64,000 bases of DNA from Gadus chalcogrammus. Lineage: Eukaryota > Chordata > Actinopteri > Gadiformes > Gadidae. This document shows, in pieces, positions 1 through 19,559 of this stretch (its first letter is position 1; each line of letters opens with the position of its first letter). A program made the translations under genes and the position numbers. The stretch covers positions 9,964,615 to 10,028,614 of the forward strand of contig NC_079428.1 in the NCBI RefSeq assembly GCF_026213295.1. The letters are read 5' to 3'. The notes below the pieces were generated by a model that saw only the letters and a program-made list of their open reading frames with translations, was not told the origin of the DNA and made no database searches.

Positions 1-210
1 AATACCAGTGTCTGACAAAAGACCATCAAAGCCCTTGCAACAGATGTGTTAGAAACCCATTAAGATAAGGAAAAGAAAAGCAGAGGTAATACCGTTGGCT
101 GTTGAGTCATGAATCATTGTTGAAGCATTGTTATGCATGTATGTACGAATATTGGAGGGAGGGTGTTTTTGAGAAGATGTGCTTGGGACTTCAGTTTACC
201 ATTACTTACA

Positions 211-464
211 TGACTTGTTGCTCGATGTTTTTATTTATCAGGCCATTTCTGTTGATTGTTAATAAGTTGATCAGTTGTTGCTTTATGTATTTATAGATCA
301 GGCCATTTCTGTTGATTGTTAATAACTTGATCAGTTGTTGGTTTATGTATTTATAAATCAGGCCATTTATGTTGATTGATAATAAGTTGATCAGTTGTTG
401 CTTGGTGTATTTATATATCAGGCCATTTATGTTGATTAATAATAAGTTGATCAGTTGCTGCTAG
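211..464. repeat. 60-bp minisatellite, about 4.2 copies
   Basis: A 60-base unit containing 'tcaggccattt', 'gttgatt', 'aataagttgatcagttgttg' and 'tgtatttata' repeats in exact 60-base register starting near 211. The units differ at only a few bases each; the first, partial copy is the most diverged. The unit is AT-rich and has no sustained coding frame. Confidence 0.9.
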
Positions 465-2580
465 ATTGATTCAGGGCTGAAGCAGCTTGCAGTGATTGCT
501 AATTTGAATAATAAAAAGGATGAAGAGAAGACTTGTACTGAATGTTTCAGGTTCAATGTTAAAAGTTACAATGTCTTTCAATCTGCCACATTATTGCAAT
601 CTATTTTTAACTTCTCTTTAGGGGTGATTAAATATGCATGAAGGATAATGAACTGAACTGAACTACATAGTTCTGAAGCATTGTTTGGCATATTTCTGGA
701 AATGCTCTGACAAAAAAGCAAAACTATCTAGTGTCTGTGGCTGTCACAGGCCAGTAACAAGGCAATCCGATGGTTTGATTCCGCCCGAATAACATGATTG
801 GATGGCTGACCTGTCTGTCTACCCACCAACCCGGTTACCTCAGTACACTCTTTGAGCCTTACCGGACACTCACACAAGGCTGGGCAGACCTGTTGGCCCT
901 TACTTGTTTTGGTGTATTCAGAGGGAGGCCTGAAGAGTGGGGTGGTATTTATTTCATTCGATAAGTTCAAAAACTTGCTTACTCTGCGTGATTTCTCCAA
1001 ATTGCCTGCCAAAGCTTGAAGGGTATTTAGCGATGCTTTTATGTTCACATGTAGGTGCTTAAGTGTGATTACTAATCTTTTTACTTCCCAGCCCTGTACT
1101 GTGGCAACAGCCAGGCAATGTAGAAGACACAACCTATCAGTCTTGGATGTGGGCTTGCGTTGCGACACAAATATTCACACAGACACAGACACACAGACCA
1201 AGAAAGTAGGAGGCTTATCAGAAAACTTAAATGGAAAAAAAGCCAGTGGAAGTATGCAATCATGACTGAGATCATAAATACTGCTCGCATTTATATCTCT
1301 CTCTTTGCCTCTCTTTCCATCCATCACAGTTTCTCTCACCTTATCTATTTATCTCTGTACTCAGTCTAGCGTCTCCCTCTATTTCCAACACCACGTTCTG
1401 CATCTCGCTCTTCCTCTCTCACTTCTTCTCTCTCTGTCTTTCCGTCTCTCTGTCCACCTCTCCAACCCTTTATCTCACCCATACACACTCACACACACAA
1501 ACACACCCACACACACACACTCCACGTCAGATACTCATCTCCAGGGCCAGATGTATTTCCCCGTGATTACAATCTTCCCAGGGCGCGACTATTCACGCGG
1601 AATTGACACAGAGAGACGGTCGGAAGGCATAGTTAACAACAACAAATAAATAATAAAGAACAAACATCCATTTGACATGTCACCGTGTGTGCCAATGTCA
1701 CAGCCAAAGGAAACAAGGATGGAGTGGCAACGTCAACCCAGGTGCAAACACGTATGCACCTGGTTACGTTTAAATGTCTGCTGCAGGTTAGCTTTTGCGC
1801 CAACTCAAAAAGATTTCAGTTGAAGCCAAATAGCTGGGTTAAAATATTGCATTTTATCATGGAGCTCAGGCCTTGCCAGAGCTTGATATAATAGAACAAG
1901 TCACAATAGAACAACTAAAGAAGTCCAAACTCCAAGCTATAACAACAGAAATGATGTAGGCCCTTTTTCAAATATTTTCCCATCCATGATGTGGAGGGGG
2001 GGTGTGTGGTTTTAGAGCTGTCTGGGGAGAGAGAACGGAGGGGGTGTGGCTCTCGGCATTCAGCGAGACAAGGTGGATTGCTGTCAGGTGAGGGCTAATA
2101 ATTCATGATTACTAATCACCTGTCTTCTCGAATACAACTCGCCAGAAACCGGGCCGTGGGGGGGAACCAACGAAGGAGTCGGACCAGACAGAGTGGACCC
2201 GATCCAGAGCAAAGAGGCCAAGTAGCGATCCTGCCCTTTATTTTACCGTCAATGTGTTTATTAGATATGCGAATGCCTGCCCGTGCAAGGTAAATAAAGT
2301 GTTGTGCCGATCTACATATCCCATGGTTTCAGTCTCACACACCTGAATATTTATGTTTAGATATTGCACGACTACCAAGTGAAGTGAAGATCCGTCAAAA
2401 TGTCTCTTTTCTAGAATCTTCCCCGCTCTCGCTCGGCGCATGTGACGCACACGTCACCTCGCTCGACGAGCAGATTAGATTACAATACTCTAATCCTTCA
2501 TTAATCGTGCCTTGATAGACAGTTCTATTAGTGTCCCGGTCGCTGGTGACTCTGCCGTTCATGTGTTCCGGTGTTTATGT
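465..2580. other. unannotated intron segment
   Basis: This stretch is mixed AT-rich unique DNA. It has a pyrimidine-rich, TCTCT-type stretch with short CA runs around 1290-1530 and G-runs around 1995-2050. I see no gene or recognisable element. Open frames here are short and lack any family motif. Confidence 0.5.
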
Positions 2581-2593
2581 GTTCTTGTGTCTT

Positions 2594-2660
2594 AATAATA
2601 ATAATAATACATTTAATTTAGAGGCGCCTTTCAAGACACCCAAGGTCACCTATTAGTATA
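2594..2660. repeat. fish dispersed-repeat fragment
   Basis: An (AAT)n run is followed by 'atttagaggcgcctttcaag' and 'acacccaaggtcacc'. This phrase resembles a short dispersed repeat common in teleost genomes. The family is not assigned. Confidence 0.35.
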
Positions 2661-2930
2661 GCATAGGTCTTGCGTTAGTATACCTGCCATCTGTTCCAGT
2701 TGGCCGCTACCTATCCCTGTAAACGGAGGAACACAGCGTCGGCGGACTCAATGAGCAGACGTAACCCTCATCTGGCACTGGGATAGGCCTGTGGTTATTT
2801 CTAATGAAGGGATTCAGCCACGCAGGAGAACGCCACAGAAGATAACACAAACCCAGTAGGAGTCGATGGTTATCATTGTAATTTTGTGCCACCGGGAAAT
2901 ATTTTGCATATGGTGACTCGCTAGGCCGGT

Positions 2931-3050
<120 letters not shown>

Positions 3051-3299
3051 TGCACCTGAATGTATGTGGTGGTGCACTGATAGAGACAAGTGTGCATGCA
3101 ATGTCTTATTGTCTTTATCAGTACAAAAACACAAACACACACAAACCACATGCACACACACCCGAGGCCTTCACTAACAAAAACACACGCAGAAACACAA
3201 TCTCTTTATCTCACATCATGCCAACACTCCAACACTCCAACACACACACACACACTCATAAACACACACACACACACTACACAACGCAGAAGTCTTTAT

Positions 3300-4960
3300 A
3301 TGCACAGCACACAGCGGTCCCCACAAACACACGTCCTCATAAGCCAGCGCCTGAGAAGAGATAACACACTCCTTCTACACAGAGATTAGGAGGAGTTTCA
3401 CCCTCCAGGGTCCCACTGTTGCCCCCCGGTGATTTTGATTGGCAGGCCGGACGTATCTTTTGGAAAGGCAGAGGGCCCCGTTATCACACTTGTGCTGGCT
3501 TGCGCTGCCCTCCGTACCTATTGCTTCACCAGACCAAACCCCCCCTCCCCCCCTAGCCTTACTCCAACCCCCCCCCCTCGCCCTTTCTTTCAAACTATAC
3601 ACAGTACATCTTGCTCTTGTTTTCTACCTACCTCAACTGATGTAAACCTCAGCATTGGAAAGCTTGCTACATAATTAGGCAGAAGAACTGGGGAGATGTA
3701 AACACGGAATCCCAGTGCTTGCGACTTTTACGATGTTTGTCACGCCGTGATCGCCGATACCTTCTGGATTACTTGATAGCGAGAGAGTTCTTATCCCTCT
3801 TGAATTCAAAATACTTGATTCACTGCAGGGTGGCTGAGTCGTTCCCCTGCGAGTTACGAGAGGGACAATTGGCCTAACCGAAACCGATCCAAATGTCTGC
3901 CTGCCGGGTAAGAGTTACTTACTGAGCGCCGTATTCTCGTGGTGTATTAAACCTCTCATGGCGAGATGGATCAAGAGGTGACACAGATTCAATCACTATG
4001 CCCGCCCACCACTTTGTTTGTGCCGGTTGATCCGACAGTTTATTCTTTAAGGTTTGTGTCGCGGCACTGCGACTTTGTATCATCTATTATTCCCCGGCTC
4101 ATAAACATTGAGTGGAAGCTCATCTAAAAACGAAGACCCCTAATGCTGTAAATCAAACGTGTTTAGTTTATCTCCAGGGATGGGGCTTTGGAGAGCGGGC
4201 CAGTTAAAACGAGTTACAGTGCGTCTATCCAGCCTCATAATAGCCTGGGTTACATATGTATGGTTTGTCGTTCTACAAACACATACAAATAAATCATACG
4301 CACACACTGGAATCAGCCTTGGCTTGCTAATCAAGGAAACAGGGGGGGTGGCGGAGTGCGTTTGTTCCCGCTTTTGTTAGCGGCCATTAAAGGCTGATTG
4401 CGCATGGTTAGCTAACTGAAAGGCCACTCCAAATTCGGAGATCATTATAGGCTGTGTGTGTGGCTAAAGTTGTACTCGCCAGGCCAGCACCATTCTGTTT
4501 AGTCGCCGTGGTTCTGTGCGTCTACGCCCAGCGTCGTTATACAAGGGTGTATAACGCTATCAAAGAGATGTTGATAGCAGGAGGGAGAAGTTGTTGTTGT
4601 TGAAGACCTTTTTGGCAGTGGTGTGGCATTAGCGGTCGGGCTACGTTTCATGACAGAAGCTCATGGATAATGTAATAATGGTAAACAATGTTTCATTTTC
4701 AGTAAAATATATGAAAGAGCTACTATATGGAGAAAATTAAATTTTCATGAGGACAACCAAGGGCTAGAGTTCATTGCACAAAATGTGAGCGGGTATATTT
4801 TTTAGTCTGTCTATGGCAGGACGTTGAGCCAACCCTCGAAGCCACGCTCTCAGCGCTTCATTTGTAAAGTGGGAGGTCCCGGAACGCAGAGTGGGGGTGG
4901 ATCCAGTGACTAAGTACGGGGGTTAGAGGTAATGGAACAAAAAAAAAATACACTGCCTAC
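3300..4960. other. unannotated intron segment
   Basis: This is largely unique sequence with several C-runs near 3535-3580. A short 9-bp inverted repeat, CGTTATACA/TGTATAACG with a 4-base loop, sits at 4535-4556. I recognise no gene or transposon. Confidence 0.5.
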
Positions 4961-5960
4961 TAGGTTTGTGCCGATGGACGATGTCATCATCCGTCGTGAT
5001 GGCTGACTGACATCAAGATGGAGGGCCATGGAGGGCCATGGCACACCCCCCCCCCTGCCCCCCGTCAGACCCACACTAATCCTAGTCTCTTATATAGTTA
5101 ACCTAAATACTTTGCAGGGATTGCTCTGTAAATTAAATAGAGAATACAACTGATGCGCATGTTATTTAAAATACGGCAGCCTTTGCCAGAGACGTGACGT
5201 GACGTGTTAGTCTTCCGCGATCTGATCGCATTTCTCGAACTATAACTGTGCAGTAGGATAAAATGTACAGCGAAGCAGCACTCTCCCTCCGTGAGATCCT
5301 GTCTTTAGCGGAGAAAGTTGCCATCACCATCGATGCTTGGAAAGCGTTGATTATGGAGTCGTGCGTGACCGTGAATTTTTTACCGACTGGGTTGTGCAGA
5401 GTGCGATCCTGCAATATCTCTTTTAGTGTGTTCATGTTCAATTAAATGGTTTTAGATCTTAAACAAATTCCGTTGCAAAGAGGAGGCACGCAGGATCAAT
5501 ATCCTGATTAAAAAGATTGTCGGCCAACGCTGACACATTTTGCCGATTGTAAATTGACATTGAGATAATGTAAACTTTCACAAGCCTGCTCTGTGATAGT
5601 TAATATATCATAATTTATATTAACTTGTGCGTGGCGCACACGCATGTGGTCATGCATGATTACCGTTTTTTTCTCTCTCGCTCCTCAGATGCGGCGAATT
5701 TCAAAAGTGTCGGGCGTGGTTTGTTGGCCCGCAGCTTTTCAGTGTGTCAACAGATCTCAGACACTTTCAAATGACGTCAAATCTTAATAAACAACATGAA
5801 ATTCTTGGGATTTGTTCTGTAAATTAATAACTATATGCATATTATTATTTTATTTTAATTTTTTTTTTTTTAAATTTCGAGGTACCGGATCTGCCCCAAT
5901 AAGTACCGGAACACAGGCCTAAATTAAGAGATGCTGGATCTTGTTCCGGCTGGATCCGGC
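4961..5960 (+). mobile_element. hAT (ZBED-type) DNA transposon remnant
   Basis: The central part (5263-5445) encodes a decayed hAT transposase fragment. The motif EKVAITIDAW at 5311-5340 is followed by ESCVTV, and after a frameshift in a T-tract near 5373-5380 by TDWVVQSAILQ. This matches the 'VAITTD.W....ESYVTV....DW.L.S.VLQT' region of ZBED-like hAT transposases. The left side starts with gtgccgatggacgatgtcat, like hAT ends seen in fish. The right side near 5880-5960 has CCGGAT and TACCGG motifs. The outer limits are uncertain. Confidence 0.65.
5263..5445 (+). pseudogene. hAT transposase fragment, frameshifted
   Basis: About 35 residues read as hAT transposase (VAITIDAW then ESCVTV). The frame then shifts at a run of six Ts, and the family match continues in another frame as DWVVQSAILQ before a stop. 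It has no zinc-finger (BED) part and no dimerisation C-terminus. It is a dead fragment and cannot make a working enzyme. Confidence 0.6.
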
Positions 5961-7206
<1,246 letters not shown>

Positions 7207-7770
7207 ACACACATAGCCTCATTTTTCCTCCAAGGGAATTGAGATGTTTATTTCCTTATCACATTTCTTTTTGTTTATATTCTATTGCAGAGCCTCAAGT
7301 AGGGTCCCGTTCCATATGCATGAGGTGTCCAACGACGTTTGACAGGAAGACAAGGTGTCAGTGGAGGAAGAGGAGGAAGATGCAGAGCGGCGGGGATATG
7401 AACAACAGGGATAAACAGAAATAAGCGGAGGGGGTTCCTGGCGTTGCTTACTAATTGACTGACCATGGCCGTTTCTATTATTAGGACGATAAAATCAAGA
7501 GCAATAATAAAGCATTTCACGCGTAGCCATGTGAATGGTTACATGCCTCATGGCTTCTTCAAGCGCAGTCCACTCTACAATCACAGTCAGAACCCTCGCC
7601 CCTAGGTCAGATAATTATTGTGAGAATGCCCTGTAGTATGAATCATGTCTCTGTGATTATTGAGCTTTAAGAGACCTCACATTTTTTGAACCCTGTTTTA
7701 ATAAGACCTTTTTCATCGAAACTATGATTTTGAAGAATCCTCCCAATATGCATAGCAGGCAAATGTTCTG

Positions 7771-7912
7771 GGTTTGACCGCCAATGTCTGCAGCCATGCC
7801 TCTAGGCATCCCTGGGCGTGTTCGCCCCTTACCCTACCTGCTCCTTAATGACACTGATCTAAAAGCATCCACTGTAATTCACTGTGGACAAAAGTGTCTG
7901 CTAAATGATTAG
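7771..7912 (+). mobile_element. tRNA-derived SINE fragment
   Basis: The segment contains GGTTTGACCGCC (B-box-like), 'ctgctccttaatgacac' and the 3' signature 'aaaagtgtctgctaaatga'. Several other copies in the window share this layout. It abuts the CT repeat at 7930, which may have grown from the SINE tail. Confidence 0.65.
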
Positions 7913-7927
7913 TCAATACAATTAATG

Positions 7928-13900
<5,973 letters not shown>

Positions 13901-14000
13901 NNNNNNNNNNNNNNNNNNNNNNNNNNNNNNNNNNNNNNNNNNNNNNNNNNNNNNNNNNNNNNNNNNNNNNNNNNNNNNNNNNNNNNNNNNNNNNNNNNNN
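13901..14000. other. assembly gap (100 N)
   Basis: Exactly 100 N bases, a conventional placeholder for a gap of unknown size. The apparent open frame across it (13867-14118) is meaningless. True intron length and any element here are unknown. Confidence 0.99.
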
Positions 14001-15380
14001 CTTTAGATCCCTCAGCCACGTACATCCCCAGCCTCTTTCCCTGAATCAAACACAAATGCTAGCAGGGTTGAGTAGCTTTACGTTAACAAGAGGAGGCAAT
14101 CAAGGGTGTACCATATAAAACGATTCCTGTGTGTCCTCTCCATGTAGCTCTGAAAATATGAACCGTTTTGAAGGTATACTCCGCAACTGAAGAAATCCCC
14201 TTCCCCTGCAAATGATCATAAAACATTATCCTCTATAGAGAAGGCCCTGTTTTACAATTTCATCGCCTAATTCACACACAAACTCATATTATGGTCCCTC
14301 CCCCACCTCTCTCTCCGAGCCATTCCGTCTCCAAGGAGCAGATTAAGGTTCTTCCATCAAAAGCTCTCTCCGGAGAAATTGGTTAGCGGCGTTAATTGCA
14401 AAACGTGCATGTTCACAGTCATTAATATGATGAGGTGTCTCGCAGAAGATGTGTCAAACACGCGCGCCCACAGACGCACACACACACACACACACACGCA
14501 TACACACACGCCCACACACACACACATACACACGCACACACAGCGAATGTTGGCATTTCAGCGTGCGTGAGAGAGGGGACAAAAAAATGTTTCAGAGACC
14601 AAGTTATGCGAGGGATATGCGCTCAGTATTATTCTGACGGAAAGCATACCCCGGTGTTGACCGTTCATTTCAGGAATGTTTATTTTCCAGGCAAAAATAT
14701 TCTGATTTAACCGAAGGATTGTGGCAGTCCCACGAACCTAGACTGATTTCCGTTTAGAGAAGCTGTGCTCAACGGATTACCTCGTGTTAAAAGGAAACCG
14801 TTTTACCATCTGCTGGGATGTTGATGAGCTATTAAAAGCCATCCCGGAATCTACCCTTTAGTGACATCACAAGTGGGTGGGTGTACCCAGATGTATGATT
14901 GATAGATAAGCCAACACAGTTGGTTCAGTCCACTAAGTAGCCTTTAGACTTCATCTATCAAGCTCTGTACACACATTTTGGGGATCTTTCAATGCAACTG
15001 GAGACGCAGAACAAAAAAGCGGAACAATAAAAACGTTCAGTATTTTCATTGTTTGAGGCAGAATAATTGTTTCAAATGTATAATGATTCAAGCAAAATTC
15101 ATAAACAGCAATTATCCACCAATTTCAAAGTACATTGTAGTTTAAAAGTAAAGGATTGATGTGGATCATGATATTTCTTTAGTCCAGTGAAGAAGACCTC
15201 CGTGGATGAACAAGCCCGATCTCTCCATTGCTACAGAAAAACCTTATCCTGACCGTGTTTATCACCTTCAATTGATCAACCTTCAAGCCCCAAAAGCCAT
15301 TATGTCGGTACATGAATGTATATCAATGTGTGTGCATGTTCTGCATATATATTCTTGAAAAGTCCAGGTTAGTTTGAGAT
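14001..15380. other. intron segment with impure CA repeat
   Basis: A compound CA repeat with cgc and cat interruptions lies at about 14476-14543. The rest is unique AT-rich DNA without a recognisable gene. Confidence 0.55.
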
Positions 15381-15384
15381 ATGT

Positions 15385-15386
15385 AT

Positions 15387-15429
<43 letters not shown>

Positions 15430-15430
15430 T
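15385..15430. repeat. (TA)n microsatellite
   Basis: A TA run of about 45 bases with a single C interruption (tatacatata). Confidence 0.95.
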
Positions 15431-16071
15431 GAGATTTAAGTCATTTGATTAATTTGAGCATATATAATTTCCAAAGAAAAAATGTCAGACAGACATTCTG
15501 AGATACTAGGAGCTCTTTGAAAATGACTGTAGAAGGAATAATACAATTAAAACACAAGAACCAAAAGGCTATCAATGTCATTCGAGGGGAACTATTTCCA
15601 GTCACACACACTGTTGCAGGGTGAGGCTGAATAAATAAATAATTCAGCTCGCTTATCACAAGGAAAATAATTAATAACTACACAAACGACTTGGTGTCTC
15701 GGCCAACCGTAATTGGCATGAATTATAAAAAACGAGACAAACAAAGCTCGGAGAGACCGAATACACAGAACTGAAAGTGAGTTAACTCGGCTGAAGTTGA
15801 ATCGTTATTAAATCAACATATGCTCGTTCACTACCCTGCTGTGCCTTACATTTACCTGTCGGGATCAGGAACTAGCGGCGGTTCAGGGTACAACTTTGGG
15901 ATGTCACATCTACACACACAATGAGTCCATCAATTTACAGTTGGACATTGTCGTGGATTAAAAGGTACTTGAAAGTGTCGTCGTATGGAGCAACAGCATG
16001 AATGACAGTTCCTCCTTCGTTCAAAATGGCCGCCTTTAGTTCGTAGATATTGTTGCTATTTCAGTACCAGT

Positions 16072-16238
16072 AGTCATTTAGCAGACACTTTAATCCAAAA
16101 GGTGACATACACTGATGTTACTGTCGGTAAGGAGCTGCTCTAGGATAGCTACCAGTCAGGCTTTGGAGATCGGGCTCGAACCTGAACATTGTGAATGAGG
16201 ATTGAACACCCTAGCTAGAGCCGACCCCTACTGCTATA
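16072..16238 (-). mobile_element. tRNA-derived SINE copy
   Basis: Read on the minus strand, it has a B-box GGTTCGAGCCC preceded by an A-box-like tagctagggtgtt. It then runs through 'gctctcc/agcagctcc' body sequence to the 3' end 'taaagtgtctgctaaatgac'. This is one of the better preserved copies in the window. Confidence 0.7.
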
Positions 16239-16440
16239 AGATCACTTCTAGTTTTCACTTCGGTACAACTCAGAGAGAGTGGCTGCTGAACTGTGAAGAA
16301 TATAATTCACTCGATTTCCTTTGTCGTAATTTCGTCCGGTAATTGTGCAAAACAGCGTAATAGGAAGCAAAACATCAAAAGGAGATCCTTGAACCAAAAA
16401 ACGTTCCCAATGATTGCTAAACAGCCTTTTTCATTTCTAA

Positions 16441-16459
16441 GGGGGGGGGGGGGGGGGGC
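16441..16459. repeat. poly(G) tract
   Basis: A 19-base G-run after 'ttcatttctaa'. Confidence 0.95.
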
Positions 16460-17338
16460 TGGGAGTTTCACACGTTGTGACTCACTCTCCAGCGGAAGGG
16501 GAACCGGTCTAAAGTGGCATTGTTCTCTCTGGCGTTGAGAAATGGGAATTTCAGAGCTTTAGGGAAGGGGGAGCAAAAGTGGGCGAGAGACATATAGATA
16601 GAGAAAGAGAGAGAGAGAGAAGCAGGCCTCTCTACCCCGGACATAGATTTAATAGAGACACAAAGGGGTTTCTATTGAACACAAAGAATATGAGTAGAGG
16701 GGACAAAACTATGACGCCAGGAGAATACATGTAGAGCTCTCTCCCTCTCTTCCTCCCTCTCTCTCGCTCTCTCTCTCTCTCTCCATATGGTCAGAAACAT
16801 AATTTGAAAGGTCTATTCACATACTGTACCTCCCATTGTGAAGCATTAGAATAAAAGTAACAGTTGACTCTGTTGTGTCTAACAAAGCTTGAACTTTTCA
16901 TAATTACCCAAATGAGGCGCGGGGACCTGGAGCTGAAAGGAACCGACGCCACTAATCGACTGCGCTGCGACTAAGAGTTAATTTTCTCTCCTTTTATTTA
17001 AATCATTTTGTGTTCCAGGGTGCCGTGGTCTTGAGGAACATTTCTTCCAGCGCCTCATGGTGAGGGGAATTATCAGATCGCTGTGTTTCATCTCCACTTT
17101 CCTAAAACACTATGCTTTTAAACTTCTATTTTTATACTCTTACAAATAAACAAAATGATTAAAAACACACAATATAATTAGTTGCCACTGGTAGCTGTTG
17201 CCAATTGAGGCATATTTTTGGTTGAAACGACCATAGATATGGAGAAGCTGTTGTTATGAATGGGAGTTTGGTTTAGTGTAATCTAGGCTCCAGCTAGGTT
17301 ATAGCAGACCCGCTCGGGGGAGGCGGCATAGAGCCTTA

Positions 17339-18087
17339 GCCTGGGAACCAGACAAATCTCGCATGCTCATGTTCCATTGGATCTCCAGATAGGGTCTGGC
17401 TCCCCTCCAATGCAAAAGGATTCCTGCCCGGTCACGAGACAGGCTGACCAATCACAACCGTTTATATATACCTCATATGAGGCGGGATAAATGACAGTGC
17501 AGGGGGTCACCGTATATTCAGGTATATTCATAAACAAAAAAGATGGCTGCCGCTGTCTGTTGTTTCCACTATCCAGACAGTATTAAAAAGACTGTATGGT
17601 ATATTTTCACTAAAAGAAGAATGTAGGAATGCACAATAGAGCTTTTGCTGAGAGGAAAGCAGTTTTTTTATGGTCGTTCAGTGCTGCGTCTAAAACTAAA
17701 ACTAACGGTGTGGTTCCAGACTAATTTGCAATTTGCGTTTCGTCTTGCGATGCCAGGCAAATAGAGCCTGGGCCAGGACCCAAAAGCTGCCTTGTGTCCT
17801 GCTTCATACAGAGACGTTCTGCCAAAGATATTTAATCCACGCAAGTGGATGACTATTTCGATAAGTGTACTACTACAGTGGCCAAATACACGGCGTGGAT
17901 CTGAAACCTTTGTAGACACTTCTATTTTTGTTTACTAGTGCTGGCCGAGTTTGTGCTCGCTTTTGAAAGCCAATTACGCGCATACAGAGACCCGCCTCAA
18001 ACAACATGATTGGTCGAGACAATTATGTAGCGATTTACCCAGATTTTAACTAGACTCCCATCGGACTTGAGTCTGGTTTGAGACCCT
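17339..18087. mobile_element. non-autonomous DNA element with nested inverted repeats
   Basis: The two ends share the same ordered motifs in inverted orientation. At the left are AACCAGAC (17346-17353), GACCAATCA (17445-17453) and GAGGCGGG near 17478. At the right, read on the other strand, are AACCAGAC (18071-18078), GACCAATCA (18008-18016) and GAGGCGGG near 17993. This ordered mirror structure over about 750 bases indicates a degraded cut-and-paste element. The superfamily is not assigned. The 83-codon minus frame inside it (17668-17919) matches nothing I know. Confidence 0.6.
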
Positions 18088-18294
18088 AGTTTGAGCGTAA
18101 AAGCGCTCTAACTTCAGCACCACGGACAGCGCCAAAAGACTAGACCTATAAAGTAATTGCCCGGGGACAAACCTCTTCTGCCCAGTACTCCCTCACAATG
18201 CCAACGCACTTAAGAAAGTAAAGCAACAGGAGGAAGGAACGAGGAGACAAAGGGACTATCAACTTTAAAAGTTCCACAGGAGGATGGAGGAGGA

Positions 18295-18322
18295 TGGAGG
18301 AGGAGGAGGAGGAGGAGGAGGG
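18295..18322. repeat. (GGA)n trinucleotide repeat
   Basis: A short GGA run on the plus strand. On the other strand it gives a poly-Ser frame that is not coding. Confidence 0.85.
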
Positions 18323-18806
18323 ACGTCGATGGAGAGAGATTGAATGATAATTCAGAAGAGCAGACACAAATGCAGCACTTATTCCTCTCCCCGCCGTAAT
18401 GCTAATTAACTTAACTTCGGTTTTGTGTTGAGAGTGAACGATGCTCAACAAAATTATGCACCCAGACAACCATCTTCATTCGAACGAACAAAGCCCCTCC
18501 CCCCCTCGCCCGCAAATGTCCATAATTAGAACATCACTCAGCAAGCCATGCTGAAGCCCATACACGCATACAATGCCGGTCTCATTTCACACTCCCATTT
18601 TCTCACACACATACTCACGCTTTTTCTTTGTCCTCACTTATTCAATTGAGGGAAAGGAAGAGACTGAAAGGCTGGTGATGTTTGGAGACGATGATACGCG
18701 ATCGGAGAGGGGGAAAAAGAAAATGGATTCCGAATGGTTTCAATTAAAACAACATGAGCTAATTGGGCGGGAGACGCCGGGTTGCCTAACGAGACAGATG
18801 AGGGAT

Positions 18807-19140
<334 letters not shown>

Positions 19141-19330
19141 CATAAGACCAAATAAATCATGTCTATTTGGGGATGATTCTGTCAGACAGACTCTGTCCTG
19201 AATATTGAGTTTGTTTCTCTTAACAGCCCTGCAATGGAACATATTGTTGTACCTGCGCCAGGGAAGAGCTGGAAGCCATCAAAAAAATAACTGCATTGTT
19301 TGTGTTAATAGACAGTGTCGTTCTCCAGTT

Positions 19331-19331
<1 letters not shown>

Positions 19332-19362
<31 letters not shown>

Positions 19363-19428
19363 CGTGTGTGTGTGTACAATGTTAGTGTGAACATACTGTA
19401 CAGCACACATCATCCAGAGTAGACCTCA

Positions 19429-19519
<91 letters not shown>
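19332..19519. repeat. (TG)n microsatellites
   Basis: Two TG runs are present, an impure one at 19332-19374 and a pure one at 19432-19519 (88 bp). They are separated by 57 unique bases. Confidence 0.96.
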
Positions 19520-19521
<2 letters not shown>

Positions 19522-19559
19522 TGTGCGTGTGTGCGTGTGTGCGTGCAAATATGTGAATA

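Noticed and set aside
4535..4556. CGTTATACA/TGTATAACG inverted repeat as a terminator or operator
   Set aside because: A 9-bp chance-level palindrome in vertebrate intron DNA with no neighbouring signals.
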